Notes: a model not told the origin generated them from the letters alone. A stretch of 64,000 nucleotides of DNA from Streptomyces sp. ISL-96 (GCF_018614035.1 NZ_JAGGPA010000018.1:1-64000); one strand, 5' to 3'. Numbered from the stretch's first letter, positions 15,149 through 26,775 are shown. Made by a program: numbers and translations.

Positions 15149-17476
15149 ATGGGCCGAGCAGAAGCGCGGAAGGACCGGCAGCGCGGTGCGCGCCGGGCGA
15201 AGAAGGCGGGAGGCATACGCCGCTTCTTCACGTTGAAGAAGATGCTGGGCACCTTCTTCGGGCTTTGCCTGCTCATGATGGGGGTCTTCGTAGCGCTCTA
15301 CATATGGGTTCCCGTACCGACGGCCAACGCTCAGGCCGAGATGCAGAGCAACGTCTACAAGTACAGCAACGGCAAGATCATGGCCCGGTCGGGCAAGGTC
15401 AACCGCGAGATCGTCCCGCTCGCCAACATCCCCAAGGGTGTCCAGACCGCCTTCGTCGCCGCCGAGAACAAGAACTTCTACAGCGACTCCGGCGTCGACC
15501 TCAAGGGCACCGCCCGCGGTCTGCTCAACACCGTCACCGGCAAGGGCAAGCAGGGTGGCTCGACCATCACCCAGCAGTACGTCAAGAACTATTACCTCAC
15601 CCAGGAGCAGACGGTCAGTCGCAAGCTCAAGGAGCTGGTGATCTCGATCAAGGTGGACCGGAAGCAGAGCAAGTCAGACATTCTGGCCGGTTACCTCAAC
15701 ACCAGCTACTTCGGACGCGGCGCGTACGGCATCCAGGCCGCCGCCCAGGCGTACTACGGCGTCGACGCCGACAAGCTGACCGTCACGCAGGGCGCGTACC
15801 TCGCGGCGCTCCTCCAGGCCCCCAGCCAGTACGACTGGGCGGTGGCGGGCCCCACAAGCCAGAAGCTGGTCACGGAGCGCTGGAACTACGTACTGAACAA
15901 CATGGTCGAGATGAAGGCGCTGGACCAGGCCAAGCGCGACACCCTGAAGTTCGACATACCGCGCAACCCCAAGGGCGCCGCCGGTATGGAGGGCCAGACC
16001 GGCTACATGGTCGACGCCGCGAAGGCCGAGCTGGAGAAGCAGGGCGTCACCGACGCCGAGTTCGACGCGGGCGGGTGGACGATCACGCTCAACATCGACG
16101 AGAAGCGCCAGAAGTCGCTGGAGAAGGCGGTCGAACGGCAGCTGGAGTCCAAGCTCGACCGCGAGAAGAACAAGGTCGACGCGACCCTCCAGGCCGGCGC
16201 GACCTCGGTGGACCCGAAGACCGGCAAGGTCGTCGCGATGTACGGCGGCGTGGACGCCACCGAGCACTATTTCTCCAACGCCACGCGGTCCGACTACCAG
16301 CCGGCCTCGACCTTCAAGCCCGTCGTCCTCGCCGCCGCCCTGGAGAGCAACTCCAAGACGCAGGACGGCGAGCCGATCACACCCAGCACGATCTACGACG
16401 GCACCAGCAAGCGCCCCGTCGAGGGCAGCACCACCCCCTTCGCCCCGCAGAACGACCTGGGCAAGAGCTACGGCCCCATCACCGTCCAGCAGGCGATGAA
16501 CAAGTCGGTCAACTCGGTCTTCGCGCAGATGCTGGTCGATGTCGGCCCGTCGCGCGTGAAGGAAACCGCGCTGCGGATGGGCATGGAGGACAAGGGCGGC
16601 TTCGACGAGCGCCCCGCGATGTCCCTCGGTGTGATGGGCGCCAGCACCATGGACATGGCGAGCGTCTACGCGACGCTCGACAACCACGGCAAGAAGGTCA
16701 CGCCGACCATCGTGAAGTCCGCGGAGCACAAGGACCGCGAGGGCGGCCGGGTCGACCTGCCCAAGCCGGCGGAGGAGCAGGTCATCGACCGCTCGACGGC
16801 GGACAGCGTGACCAAGGTGCTGACCGGAGTGGTGAACAGCGGTACGGGTTTCCGGGCGAGCAGCCCGCACTACAACGCGGCCGGCAAGACCGGTACGTCG
16901 GAGAAGAACCGGTCCGCCTGGTTCGTCGGCTACACCCCCGAACTCTCCACCGCCGTAGCCCTGTTCGGTGAGTCCACGAAGCCGGGCGGCGGGCAGGTCT
17001 CCCTGACCGGTACGGCCAACGCCGGCCGCGCCAGCGGTGGTGGCTTCCCCGCGAGCATCTGGGCGGACTACACCCTGGGCGCCCTCGGGGGCGGCTCCGA
17101 CGCCGACTTCGACCTGGAGATCGACCCGGACGACACCTATTCGCCCCCGCCGACCAACACGCCCGACCCGAGCAACACACCGAGCACGCCCGCGACGACC
17201 CCGAGCACGCCTCCGACGTCGCCGTCCACCACACCTCCGACGTCGCCCTCCACCACACCTCCGACGTCGCCGTCCACCACACCCTCGACGTCGCCGCCGC
17301 CCATCACGCTCGACCCGCCGGACCCCGGCGGTGACACCGAAGGCTCCGACGGCGGCGCGGACGGCGGCGGTGACACCGGCGGCTCCGACGGGGGGTCCGA
17401 CGGCGGAGCGGACGGTGGCGCGGACGGCGGGTCCGACGGCGGCGCCAACAACGACCTCCGGCCGCCGCGCCCCTGA
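15149..17476 (+). CDS. class A penicillin-binding protein (transglycosylase/transpeptidase)
   Basis: 775-aa bifunctional peptidoglycan synthase anchored in the membrane. Order: basic cytoplasmic N-terminus, one transmembrane helix (about residues 32-54), GT51 glycosyltransferase (AAENKNFYSDSGVDLKG with catalytic Glu106; GGSTITQQYVKN; RKLKELVISIKVDRKQSK), then the transpeptidase with SxxK (STFK, Ser387), SVNSVF and KTGTSEKNRSAW (Lys580). The C-terminal ~120 residues are a Thr/Pro/Ser tail with PTSPSTTP repeats and a Gly/Asp/Ser-rich end, likely extracellular and unstructured. ATG start at 15149 with weak ACGGAG close upstream. Flanked by the coupled band-7/RHH operon (divergent) and a phosphatase (convergent). 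Confidence 0.93.
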   Translation: MGRAEARKDRQRGARRAKKAGGIRRFFTLKKMLGTFFGLCLLMMGVFVALYIWVPVPTANAQAEMQSNVYKYSNGKIMARSGKVNREIVPLANIPKGVQTAFVAAENKNFYSDSGVDLKGTARGLLNTVTGKGKQGGSTITQQYVKNYYLTQEQTVSRKLKELVISIKVDRKQSKSDILAGYLNTSYFGRGAYGIQAAAQAYYGVDADKLTVTQGAYLAALLQAPSQYDWAVAGPTSQKLVTERWNYVLNNMVEMKALDQAKRDTLKFDIPRNPKGAAGMEGQTGYMVDAAKAELEKQGVTDAEFDAGGWTITLNIDEKRQKSLEKAVERQLESKLDREKNKVDATLQAGATSVDPKTGKVVAMYGGVDATEHYFSNATRSDYQPASTFKPVVLAAALESNSKTQDGEPITPSTIYDGTSKRPVEGSTTPFAPQNDLGKSYGPITVQQAMNKSVNSVFAQMLVDVGPSRVKETALRMGMEDKGGFDERPAMSLGVMGASTMDMASVYATLDNHGKKVTPTIVKSAEHKDREGGRVDLPKPAEEQVIDRSTADSVTKVLTGVVNSGTGFRASSPHYNAAGKTGTSEKNRSAWFVGYTPELSTAVALFGESTKPGGGQVSLTGTANAGRASGGGFPASIWADYTLGALGGGSDADFDLEIDPDDTYSPPPTNTPDPSNTPSTPATTPSTPPTSPSTTPPTSPSTTPPTSPSTTPSTSPPPITLDPPDPGGDTEGSDGGADGGGDTGGSDGGSDGGADGGADGGSDGGANNDLRPPRP
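17206..17300 (+). repeat. 24-nt coding tandem repeats (PTSPSTTP)
   Basis: About four 24-nt units encode the octapeptide PTSPSTTP in the tail of the penicillin-binding protein, with near-identical DNA (for example CCGACGTCGCC recurs at each unit). Such repeats vary in number between strains by slippage. Confidence 0.8.
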
Positions 17477-17495
17477 GCGGCCACACACGGCCACA

Positions 17496-17544
17496 CACAT
17501 ACGACTGCGGCGGACACCCTCGGTGCCCGCCGCAGTCGTATGTG
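17496..17544. terminator. 18-bp hairpin between convergent genes
   Basis: CACATACGACTGCGGCGG (17496-17513) pairs exactly with 17527-17544 around a 13-nt loop, between the penicillin-binding protein stop (17476) and the phosphatase stop (17563). Confidence 0.8.
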
Positions 17545-17562
17545 CCGTGCGTACAGAATCGG

Positions 17563-19413
17563 CTACGGGCGCGTCGCCAGCTCGAACCAGACCACCTTGC
17601 CCGACGACAGCCGCGTAGCGCCCCACCGTCTCGCCAGCCGGTTCACCAGGAACAGCCCGCGCCCGCCCTCGTCCGTGTCCCGCGCCCGCCGCTGCCTGGG
17701 CAGCTGCGGCGAGTCGTCTCCGACCTCGCAGCGCAGTACGTCCGTACGCAGCAACCGCAGCGTCACGGGCCGCTCGGCGTACCGCACCGCGTTCGTCACC
17801 ACCTCGCTGACCAGCAGCTCCACCGAGTCGCTCAGCTCCTCCAGACCCCAGCGTGCCAGCGCGCGCCGCGCCAGCCTGCGGGCCCGTCCGGGGGCCTGTT
17901 CCTCCGGCTCCAGGAACCAGTACGCGACATCGCTCGGCGCGATCCCGTCGAAGCGGGCGGCGAGCAGCGCGATGTCGTCGTCCCGGTCACCTGGTCCGAG
18001 CATGTCGAGTACGTCGTCGCACAGGGCCTCCAGCGGCGGCGAGTGGTCCGGCCCCGTCAACTGCGCGGTGGCGGCGAGCCGTTCCCGCAGCTGCTCTATG
18101 CCGGTCCAGACGTCCCGCAGCCGCGACTCCACCAGCCCGTCGGTGTAGAGCAGCAGTGTGGCGCCCGCCGGGGCGTCCAGCTCGACGGCCTCGAAGTCGA
18201 CTCCGCCGACGCCGATGGGCGCGCCCGGCGGCACCCGCAGCACTTCGGCGCGGCCGCCCAGGTGCAGCAGGATGGGCGGCGGGTGGCCCGCGTTGGCGAT
18301 GGTGATCCGGTGCGAGACCGGGTCGTACACGGCGTACAGGCAGGTCGCCATCCGGTCCTGGCCGAGCCGCTGCGCCTGCTCGTCGAGGTGGTGCAGGACC
18401 TCCTGCGGCGGCAGATCCAGACCGGCGAGGGTCTGGGCCGTCGTCCGCAGCTGGCCCATGATCGCGGCGGAGGTCATGGAGTGGCCCATGACGTCTCCGA
18501 CGACCAGCGCGACGCGGCTGCCCGGCAGCGGGATCGCGTCGTACCAGTCGCCGCCGACGCGGGCCGTCTCGGCGGCCGGCAGGTAGCGGGAGGCCAGCTT
18601 GACGCCGGTCGGCTGCGGGAGCGAGTCGGGCAGCATGGTGCGCTGGAGCTCGTCGGCGATGTACGCCTCGCGCCCGTACAGCACGGCCTTGTCGATGCCG
18701 AGCGCGGTGTGAGTCGCCAACTGGGCCGCGACCAGCAGGTCGTTCGCCTCGAAGGCCGGCCGCTCGGGGCGGCGCAGGAACACCGCGGCGCCGATCACGC
18801 GGCGCCGGCCGCGCAGCGGTGCGAGGATCGCGCGTCGCCCGGCGGGCAGGCCCATGGAGTCGCCGAGCAGCTCGGGCAGGGCCGCCCGCGCCGACGCGGA
18901 GTCGCCGAACACCGGGCGTACGCCCCTGAGGACCTCGGCGAGGGCGCCCCCGCTGCGCACCTCGCACAGCTGGTGGGCGGGCAGCGGCTCGGCCTGGAGG
19001 TCGATCTCCTCCGCTCCGTCATCGGCTAAACGCAGCCGGTCCGTGCGGCGCAGACGCAGCACGAACGGCACGGCGGGACGCTCGTCGCCGACCGGCAGAG
19101 GGTCGCGCAGGTAGACGAGGATCGCGTCGGTGAAGGTCGGCACGGACGCCCGGCACAGGCCGAGCACGATCTCGTCGAGATCGATGCCCCGCGCGATCCG
19201 CCGCGTCGCCGCGCCCACGAACCGCAGCCGGTCCCCCTCACTCCTGGCCTCCCCGGCCTGTTCCGGGACTCCGCCGCCGTTGGCCGGCAAGGGAGCGGGC
19301 GCGGGACTCGGCACCGTTGGGGGCGCCTCCTCCTGCCGCGTCCGGGTGCGCTCGTGCGGCCTGGCAACCAGGGGCTGCCGGCCTTCGTGCGAGGTGGACT
19401 GGTGCTCCGTCAC
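17563..19413 (-). CDS. GAF / PP2C (SpoIIE-type) phosphatase / HATPase fusion
   Basis: 616-aa signalling protein with three parts: a GAF-like sensor (about residues 60-240, RFVGAATRRIARGIDLDEIVLGLCRASVP to AAQLATHTALGIDKAVLY), a SpoIIE PP2C phosphatase (about 250-470: IADELQRTMLPDSLP, GGDWYDAIPL, VVGDVMGHS, TIANAGHPPPILL, LLLYTDGLVE, DDDIALLAARF) with the metal-binding aspartates, and a C-terminal GHKL ATPase (VELLVSEVVTNAVRYA, DEGGRGLFLVNRLARRWG). Such fusions control anti-anti-sigma factors by dephosphorylation; the kinase-like domain may be the cognate anti-sigma part. GTG start at 19413. No partner STAS gene is adjacent. Confidence 0.92.
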   Translation of the reverse strand: MTEHQSTSHEGRQPLVARPHERTRTRQEEAPPTVPSPAPAPLPANGGGVPEQAGEARSEGDRLRFVGAATRRIARGIDLDEIVLGLCRASVPTFTDAILVYLRDPLPVGDERPAVPFVLRLRRTDRLRLADDGAEEIDLQAEPLPAHQLCEVRSGGALAEVLRGVRPVFGDSASARAALPELLGDSMGLPAGRRAILAPLRGRRRVIGAAVFLRRPERPAFEANDLLVAAQLATHTALGIDKAVLYGREAYIADELQRTMLPDSLPQPTGVKLASRYLPAAETARVGGDWYDAIPLPGSRVALVVGDVMGHSMTSAAIMGQLRTTAQTLAGLDLPPQEVLHHLDEQAQRLGQDRMATCLYAVYDPVSHRITIANAGHPPPILLHLGGRAEVLRVPPGAPIGVGGVDFEAVELDAPAGATLLLYTDGLVESRLRDVWTGIEQLRERLAATAQLTGPDHSPPLEALCDDVLDMLGPGDRDDDIALLAARFDGIAPSDVAYWFLEPEEQAPGRARRLARRALARWGLEELSDSVELLVSEVVTNAVRYAERPVTLRLLRTDVLRCEVGDDSPQLPRQRRARDTDEGGRGLFLVNRLARRWGATRLSSGKVVWFELATRP

Positions 19414-19666
19414 GCGTGGGGTTCCGTCCGTCCGGGGAGCTTGTGCGATGCAATCGCTTTGTGTGGCGATATACCCGCTCTGCGGGCGGCCTCGACAGGA
19501 CGGTGGGCCCTGAACTCGGCAGACTTGCTCTCCGGCACGGCTCCACCCCCCTGTGGTGACATACGGTCAGGTTCTACTCCGGGTCCGCTTGTTGCGGGCG
19601 GGATCATTGCGATCAGTGTTGCGGAAGGCGATCCTACGTTTGACCCATGGGGGCGTTTCAAGGGTC

Positions 19667-20341
19667 TCACGGAGCCATGTGAACAGGAGTGCGGTCCCAG
19701 TCATCGGGCAATCGGGGCACCGCCCACCTCGGATCGGGCCGCCAGTTCTCCCAGCCGTCCCGGAACGGAGCGCCCCACGCGTTGATCAGGCGGACCGCCG
19801 CGCGCCCCGCGTCCCGTACCTGCCGGGCCTGGGCGGCGCTCAGCAGCCCCACCCGGCGGGCCTGCTCGAACTCGTCCTCGTCCAGCCAGCACCAGGCGCG
19901 GTCCGGGCTCACGGCGATGTCGAGGAAGTGGTCCTCGGAGTCGACGCCGCCCGACCAGCGGGTGCGCGGCTCCTCCAGGTTCACGTACCAGTTCTTGAAC
20001 TGCCAGCCCCGTTCCCAGAACAGCCACACCGACCAGGGGTCGCCCGGCCGCGCCAGCTTCAGCACGCCGTTGCCCCACCACCGCGAGGTGGTGGTGGTCC
20101 GCGGCGCCGTATACCGCGTGGCGAGTGGCTCTTCGTGTACGGGCGTACCGTTCGCGAGCACCGGCCGGACACACGGGGTGCCCGGCGCCATCCACACCGC
20201 GAGCAGTTCGTCGGTGTCGCGGACGACCGTGACGGGGCGGCAGATGTGGATCCGGTCGGAGGCATTGCCGCGGTAGCGCCAGAGGATGTGGTCCCCCGGC
20301 GCCCAGCGCGCCCCGCCCGCCCCGCTCACCGTAGCTGTCAT
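19667..20341 (-). CDS. DUF402 domain-containing protein
   Basis: 224-aa cytosolic protein with a C-terminal DUF402 fold: QFKNWYVNLEEPRTRWSGGVDSEDHFLDIAVSPDRAWCWLDEDEFEQARRVGLLS (about residues 110-170), including the conserved Trp-Tyr-Val-Asn and Asp/Glu residues that bind metal in characterised relatives. DUF402 members include a nucleoside di/triphosphatase in Staphylococcus and FomD-type CMP-ester hydrolases; which applies here cannot be told. ATG start at 20341. It is on the same strand as the phosphatase at 17563, with a 253-bp gap that must hold that gene's promoter, and 44 bp downstream of fumC. Confidence 0.85.
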   Translation of the reverse strand: MTATVSGAGGARWAPGDHILWRYRGNASDRIHICRPVTVVRDTDELLAVWMAPGTPCVRPVLANGTPVHEEPLATRYTAPRTTTTSRWWGNGVLKLARPGDPWSVWLFWERGWQFKNWYVNLEEPRTRWSGGVDSEDHFLDIAVSPDRAWCWLDEDEFEQARRVGLLSAAQARQVRDAGRAAVRLINAWGAPFRDGWENWRPDPRWAVPRLPDDWDRTPVHMAP

Positions 20342-20385
20342 GAGCAGATCTTAGGAGCAGGTTCCGCCAGTTGCTCCGACCGAGG

Positions 20386-21789
20386 TCACGGGTGCGTCAT
20401 ACGCAGCACGTCCAACGCCTCGTCGAGCTGTTCCACCGTGAGGTCGCCCCGCTCGACGTACCCGGATTCCAGGACGACTTCGCGGATGGTCCGGCGCTCG
20501 GCCAGCGACTTCTTGACGACCTTCGCGGCCTCTTCGTACCCGATGTACTTGTTGAGCGGGGTGACGACGGACGGCGACGACTCCGCGTACTCGCGGGCGC
20601 GCTCGACATGGGCGGTGATGCCGTCGACCGTACGGTCGGCCAGCAGCCGGGAGGCGTTGGCGAGCAGCCGCACGGACTCCAGCAGGTTCTTGCCCATCAC
20701 GGGCAGCATGACGTTGAGCTCGAAGTTGCCCGCCGCGCCGGCCACCGCGACCGTCGCGTCGTTGCCCATCACCTGCGCCGCGACCATCAGCACGGCCTCG
20801 GGAATGACCGGATTCACCTTGCCGGGCATGATCGACGAGCCCGGCTGGAGGTCGGGAAGGCTGATCTCGGCCAATCCGGTGCGCGGTCCCGACGCCATCC
20901 AGCGCAGGTCGTTGCAGATCTTGGTGAGGGAGACCGCGATCGTACGGAGCTGACCGGACGTCTCCACGAGTCCGTCCCGCGCGCCCTGCGCCTCGAAGTG
21001 GTCGCGTGCCTCGGTGAGCGGCAGTCCGGTGCTGCGGGCGACTTCGGCGATGACGGCGGCCGAGAAGCCGGGCGGGGTGTTGATGCCGGTGCCCACCGCC
21101 GTACCGCCGAGGGGGAGTTCCGCCAGGCGCGGGAGGGAGGCGCGCAGGCGCTCGACGCCGTACCTGACGGCGGCGGCGTAGCCGCCGAACTCCTGGCCGA
21201 GGGTGACGGGCGTGGCGTCCATCAGGTGCGTACGCCCCGACTTGACGACGTCGGCGAACTCGGCGGACTTGCGCTCCAGGGCGGCGGCGAGGTGGTCGAG
21301 GGCGGGGACGAGGTCGCCCGTCACGGCGGCGGTCGCGGCGATGTGGATGGAGGACGGAAACACGTCATTGGACGACTGGGAGGCATTGACGTGGTCGTTG
21401 GGGTGGACGGGGCTGCCGAGGCGCTCGGTGGCGAGCGTGGCGACGACCTCGTTCATGTTCATGTTGGAGGACGTGCCGGAACCGGTCTGGAAGACGTCGA
21501 CGGGGAAGTGCTCGTCCCAACGCCCCTCCGCGACCTCCGCGGCCGCGTCCTGGACCGCCTGCGCGATGTCCTTGTCGAGCACGCCGAGTTCGGCGTTGAC
21601 CTGGGCGGCGGCGGCCTTGATGCGGGCCAGTGCCTCGATGTGGGCGCGCTCCAGGCGCTGCCCGGAGACGGGGAAGTTCTCCACGGCCCGCTGGGTCTGG
21701 GCGCGCCACTTGGCGTGGGCCGGAACACGTACTTCACCCATCGAGTCGTGCTCGACGCGGTAGTCGTCCCGGTGGTCCTCAGCCGTCAT
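20386..21789 (-). CDS. fumC: class II fumarate hydratase
   Basis: 467-aa iron-independent fumarase that interconverts fumarate and L-malate in the TCA cycle. The superfamily signature [16 protein letters not shown] is present (about residues 318-333), with the active-site stretches [35 protein letters not shown] and [22 protein letters not shown]. The ATG at 21789 is preceded by GAGAGGAT/GAGGAG; the frame stays open far upstream but that is the antisense of the divergent lipase-like gene. A class I Fe-S fumarase lies 3 kb away at 24765, so the strain has both types side by side. Confidence 0.95.
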   Translation of the reverse strand: MTAEDHRDDYRVEHDSMGEVRVPAHAKWRAQTQRAVENFPVSGQRLERAHIEALARIKAAAAQVNAELGVLDKDIAQAVQDAAAEVAEGRWDEHFPVDVFQTGSGTSSNMNMNEVVATLATERLGSPVHPNDHVNASQSSNDVFPSSIHIAATAAVTGDLVPALDHLAAALERKSAEFADVVKSGRTHLMDATPVTLGQEFGGYAAAVRYGVERLRASLPRLAELPLGGTAVGTGINTPPGFSAAVIAEVARSTGLPLTEARDHFEAQGARDGLVETSGQLRTIAVSLTKICNDLRWMASGPRTGLAEISLPDLQPGSSIMPGKVNPVIPEAVLMVAAQVMGNDATVAVAGAAGNFELNVMLPVMGKNLLESVRLLANASRLLADRTVDGITAHVERAREYAESSPSVVTPLNKYIGYEEAAKVVKKSLAERRTIREVVLESGYVERGDLTVEQLDEALDVLRMTHP

Positions 21790-21897
21790 GATCGATCCTC
21801 TCCTCGGAAAAAGTTGAGCACTTGTCTTGTTCTGCGTATTCCCAAGTCGCCTACCCGCCAGTAAATACCCGGGGTAACAACAAACCGGGGAGGCGCA

Positions 21898-23433
21898 ATG
21901 CAGCGCACACGGCTCAGACTTCGCTCCACGCTCGCGGCCACCGCCGCACTGGCGGTGGCCATCGGCGGCGGCCTGGCGGCAACCACCCCCGCCACGGCCG
22001 CTGACTCGACCACTACCGCATCCACCACCGCATCCACCCCCCTTCCGGCCGAACTGGAAGCCATCCGCGCAGCCGAGGCGACCAAGCTCTACGGCGACCC
22101 GGCCGAGCGGCCCATGGATCAGCGTAAGAGCGGGCTGATCTCGCTGGGCGACAGCGAGATCTCGGGTGAGGGCGTCGGCACGTACGAACCCGGCACCAAC
22201 GGCCCCGACAACTGGTGCCACCGCTCGCCGGACGCCGCCATTCACCGGACCGGCATCCCGGCCGACGTCACGTACAACGTCTCCTGCTCGGGCGCGTACA
22301 CCGGCAACATCAGGATCGGTGGAAACAAGCAGTACGCCGACGAACTGGTCCAGAGCGACAGTCTGGCCGTCAAGGCCCGCAACACCAGGATCAAGATGGT
22401 CCTGCTGGTCGCCGGAGCCAACGACGACCTCCAGTTCGGCCCGGTCATGACGGACTGCGTCACGCGCTGGCTGACCATCCAGGGGCCCTGCGAGCCGAAG
22501 TACGCGCCCGGCTGGCAGGGGCGCGTCGACGCGCTCGTGCCCAAGGTCGAGCAGACGGTCAGGGATCTGCGGACGGTCATGCGCGGCGCCGGGTACGCCG
22601 ACGGCGACTACAAGATGGTCGTGATGGGCTACCCGAGCCCGATCGGCCCCGACTTCAAGGACAATCCGAACTTCCCCGGCAAGATCCCGGGCGGGTGCGT
22701 GGGGTACGACTCCGACGCCGCCTGGGGCCGCAACACCGCGGTCCCGGTCTTCGAGCGCGGGATGCGCACGGCGGCGGCGAACACCGGGTCGGTCTATCTC
22801 GACAACTCCCGCCTGTTCCACGGCCACGAGGTGTGCATGGAGGATCCCTGGGCGCGCGGCCTGTACATCGACCTCTCCAAGCCCGGCACCCCGGACGAGA
22901 ACTCGGTCCGCCAGTCCTTCCACCCGAACATCCGCGGCCACGCGGCCTTCGCCTCGTGCCTCACCCAGGTCTACAACTCCTCGCTGAGGGAGGCGAGCTG
23001 CGCGGACCCGGCGAGTACGGGAAAGCCCGTGCTGTTCGCGGGGGCGTGGGACGACGCGTACAAGCCGCTGAAGAACGCGGGGACGGGGACGTGCGCGGAC
23101 GTACCCGGATCGACGACCCTTAACGGGACGGCGGTGGGCGGCTGGGACTGCCACGGCGGCCGGAACCAGGGCTGGTGGTACGACACCGCCCAGAAGTCGC
23201 TCCGTACGGCACTGAGTCACGACCGGTGCCTCGACGTGCCCGGCGCGAAGTATCAGGCGGGTGCGGGGCTGATCCTGTGGAACTGCTCGGGCGCGGCGAA
23301 CCAGCAGTTCGTACGCGACGGCTCGACGATCCGCCCGGCAGCGGCGACGGGTCTGTGCGTGACGCTGGCGGCGGCGAAGGACCCGCTGAAGCTCCAGCCC
23401 TGCACGGGCGCGGCGAACCAGCGGTTCGCGTAA
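21898..23433 (+). CDS. secreted SGNH/GDSL-type hydrolase with C-terminal ricin-type lectin domain
   Basis: 511-aa exported protein. Residues 1-35 are a signal peptide ending near ATTPATA-A. The catalytic domain has the GDS serine block [11 protein letters not shown] (GDS at 84-86), an Asn/Gly-containing [10 protein letters not shown] block, and [14 protein letters not shown] with the C-terminal Asp/His dyad region (about residue 345); several paired cysteines suggest disulfides. Residues about 385-511 form a beta-trefoil carbohydrate-binding domain with QxW/F motifs ([20 protein letters not shown]). Likely an extracellular esterase or lipase acting on a polysaccharide-associated substrate; the substrate is unknown. 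Divergent from fumC. Confidence 0.88.
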   Translation: MQRTRLRLRSTLAATAALAVAIGGGLAATTPATAADSTTTASTTASTPLPAELEAIRAAEATKLYGDPAERPMDQRKSGLISLGDSEISGEGVGTYEPGTNGPDNWCHRSPDAAIHRTGIPADVTYNVSCSGAYTGNIRIGGNKQYADELVQSDSLAVKARNTRIKMVLLVAGANDDLQFGPVMTDCVTRWLTIQGPCEPKYAPGWQGRVDALVPKVEQTVRDLRTVMRGAGYADGDYKMVVMGYPSPIGPDFKDNPNFPGKIPGGCVGYDSDAAWGRNTAVPVFERGMRTAAANTGSVYLDNSRLFHGHEVCMEDPWARGLYIDLSKPGTPDENSVRQSFHPNIRGHAAFASCLTQVYNSSLREASCADPASTGKPVLFAGAWDDAYKPLKNAGTGTCADVPGSTTLNGTAVGGWDCHGGRNQGWWYDTAQKSLRTALSHDRCLDVPGAKYQAGAGLILWNCSGAANQQFVRDGSTIRPAAATGLCVTLAAAKDPLKLQPCTGAANQRFA

Positions 23434-23472
23434 CGGGAACGGGATCGGCGTGGCGCGGTGGTGCGGGCCCTT

Positions 23473-24078
23473 TCACCGGGGCCCGCACGGCGGCGGCGTG
23501 GCCAGGGCGGCGAGGACGGTCTCCATCGCCCGCCGCAGGGTGGCCCGGTCGGTGGTGTCGGGCCCCGGCCGGACCACTCCGTCGTACGTGAGCCCTTCGG
23601 CGAACGCCACGACGATCCGCCCGCCTTCCGCGGGGTTCGGGCTGCCGAGCCCGGCCGCCACCAGGCGGGCCTGCTCGACGAAGCGTTCCCGGGCGCGCCG
23701 CAGCTCGGCGCCGGTCTCGTCGTCGGGGCGGCCGGCGGTCAGCAGGATCTCCAGCCGCGCCCGGGTGCGCTCGCGCTGCGGGCCGAGCCAGTGGGCCAGT
23801 ACGCCCGCGAACCGGTCGGCCATCTGCCGGACGGGCGGGGCGGACGCGAACTCCTCGGCGACTTCCGCCTGCCCGATGTCGGCCAGTTCCTCCTCGGCGA
23901 TGAGTGAGACGACGCCGGCGAGCAGCTTTTCCCGGGTGCGGAAGTAGTAACTCGTCGAGCCCACCGGCACGTTCGCCCGGGCATCGACCGCCCGGTGCGT
24001 GAGGCCGCGCAGCCCCTCGGCGGCGATGACCGAGACGGCGGCATGCAGCAGGGCCGCCACCCGTGGGCTCCGGCTCAC
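23473..24078 (-). CDS. TetR-family transcriptional repressor
   Basis: 201-aa TetR-type regulator. N-terminal HTH: RVAALLHAAVSVIAAEGLRGLTHRAVDARANVPVGSTSYYFRTREKLLAG (residues about 6-55), with the classic GS-T-SYYF-turn; the remainder is the variable ligand domain. Its ATG overlaps the stop of the SRPBCC gene (24075-24078, ATGA), so the two are one coupled operon reading leftwards. A 34-bp symmetric operator at 24654-24687 lies just upstream of the operon and is the probable autoregulatory site. Its inducer is unknown. Confidence 0.88.
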   Translation of the reverse strand: MSRSPRVAALLHAAVSVIAAEGLRGLTHRAVDARANVPVGSTSYYFRTREKLLAGVVSLIAEEELADIGQAEVAEEFASAPPVRQMADRFAGVLAHWLGPQRERTRARLEILLTAGRPDDETGAELRRARERFVEQARLVAAGLGSPNPAEGGRIVVAFAEGLTYDGVVRPGPDTTDRATLRRAMETVLAALATPPPCGPR

Positions 24079-24632
24079 GCTGTCGCCCGCTTCCGCAGCT
24101 CCCCGAGCATCAGTCTGCGGGTGAGGCCGCTGAACGGACGGATCACCAGCCAGTAGCGTCCCATCGCCCGCCGCGCCTCGGGATCGGTGCAGACGACGCG
24201 CGTCTCGGTGACGACCCTGGTGCGCCGGCCGTCAGGTGATTGCGTGAGCTTCAGGACGAACACCGCCTTCGCGTGGTTCGGTTCGGCGAACGCCAGGAAC
24301 GCCTCGGCGCCGACGACGTCCGTACGGTTGGCGGCGCCTCCCATCGTCCACCACTGACCCACGATGCCGTGCACCACTTCGCGGGGCGGGTCCTCGGCGA
24401 GCGGGACGGACAGGGTGGGCATGTCTTCGTGCGTTCCGCCCCGGTTGCGGAGCCGGCCGAGGAGCCGGCGGACGGCGACCAGCGCCCGTACCGCCCGGAC
24501 GTTCTTGAATCCGCCGGTCCTGTCGAAGTCCTGGATGGCTGCCCATACGGCCTCGGCGGGGGCGGGTATGACGGCCTCGTGCGCGGAGGCGAAGTGGGGG
24601 TGAGGAACGAACCGGTCGGCGAGCGTGCTCAT
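24075..24632 (-). CDS. SRPBCC-family protein (START/polyketide cyclase-like)
   Basis: 185-aa single-domain SRPBCC protein, a helix-grip fold that binds hydrophobic ligands. Recognisable features are HEAVIPAPAEAVWAAIQDFDRTGGFKNV at the N-terminus and the alternating strands VVTETRVVCTDPEARRAMGRYWLVIRPFSGLTRRLML at the C-terminus, where the last helix closes the cavity. Start ATG at 24632. It is the first gene of the operon with the TetR repressor, downstream of the symmetric operator, so it is probably induced by the TetR ligand; it could itself bind or sequester that ligand (inference). Confidence 0.75.
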   Translation of the reverse strand: MSTLADRFVPHPHFASAHEAVIPAPAEAVWAAIQDFDRTGGFKNVRAVRALVAVRRLLGRLRNRGGTHEDMPTLSVPLAEDPPREVVHGIVGQWWTMGGAANRTDVVGAEAFLAFAEPNHAKAVFVLKLTQSPDGRRTRVVTETRVVCTDPEARRAMGRYWLVIRPFSGLTRRLMLGELRKRATA

Positions 24633-24653
24633 GGAATTGACCTCTCTGCCGGA

Positions 24654-24687
24654 CTCTACTTCTGTAGAGGACTCTACAGAAGTAGAG
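24654..24687. promoter_or_regulatory. 34-bp two-fold symmetric TetR operator
   Basis: Two 16-bp units, CTCTACTTCTGTAGAG (24654-24669) and CTCTACAGAAGTAGAG (24672-24687), are separated by 2 bp. Each unit is a hairpin-type palindrome (CTCTAC/GTAGAG arms) and the second is the exact reverse complement of the first, so the whole element has nested symmetry. It lies 22-55 bp upstream of the SRPBCC-TetR operon start. Confidence 0.85.
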
Positions 24688-24701
24688 CGCGCTGCGGGCG
24701 A

Positions 24702-24748
24702 AAAACGGCGACTGCCCCCGACCGCGATGTGCGGTCGGGGGCAGTCGC
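24702..24748 (-). terminator. intrinsic terminator of the class I fumarase gene
   Basis: An 18-bp perfect stem (24708-24725 with 24731-24748, loop GATGT). Read on the minus strand it is followed by CG and a run of five T (opposite the A run at 24702-24706), so it terminates the gene at 24765-26432. Confidence 0.85.
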
Positions 24749-24764
24749 CTCGGGGGCCGGGGGC

Positions 24765-26432
<1,668 letters not shown>

Positions 26433-26579
26433 TACGGCCATTCCTCACTCGGCAGACGGCAACTGGCCTCCATTGGCGCAGCGCGCCCACCAGCGTAAGA
26501 CGCCGGCGGAATGCCGGGTCTGTGAGGTAAGCCTCAGTTGGGCGATGGCCGTCTGCCGCACGACCTCTGGGGCAGGCGG

Positions 26580-26775
26580 GCGGCTGGCCTGTCGATCTTC
26601 CGGTTCGCGTGCGGCGGGCACCAGCCGCGTGCTGTTGCGCGCGCACGACGGTGGAGTCCACCACGATGTCCCGGGCGACCTCACTCGCGGCGTCCGCCGC
26701 GGCGACCTGCTCCAGCAAACGTTCCCAGGGTTGCGCCGCTCTTTCCAGACGGGCCCGGCACGTATTCGCTCAGGA
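26580..26775 (-). pseudogene. IS5-type transposase fragment
   Basis: Minus-strand reading gives RARLERAAQPWERLLEQV, then EVARDIVVDSTVVRAQQHAAGARR, which matches the N-terminal/DDE-start part of IS5-family transposases common in Streptomyces (the DSTVVRAHQHAAGA block). It is a fragment without start, downstream DDE residues or terminal repeats; the frame then drifts into unrelated sequence. It lies in the 432-bp gap between class I fumarase and the DUF397 gene and marks the left edge of the accessory stretch. Confidence 0.75.

Noticed and set aside
20386..23220. 944-codon minus-strand frame including fumC
   Set aside because: The part upstream of the fumC ATG is the antisense of the SGNH hydrolase gene; fumC alone is normal length.
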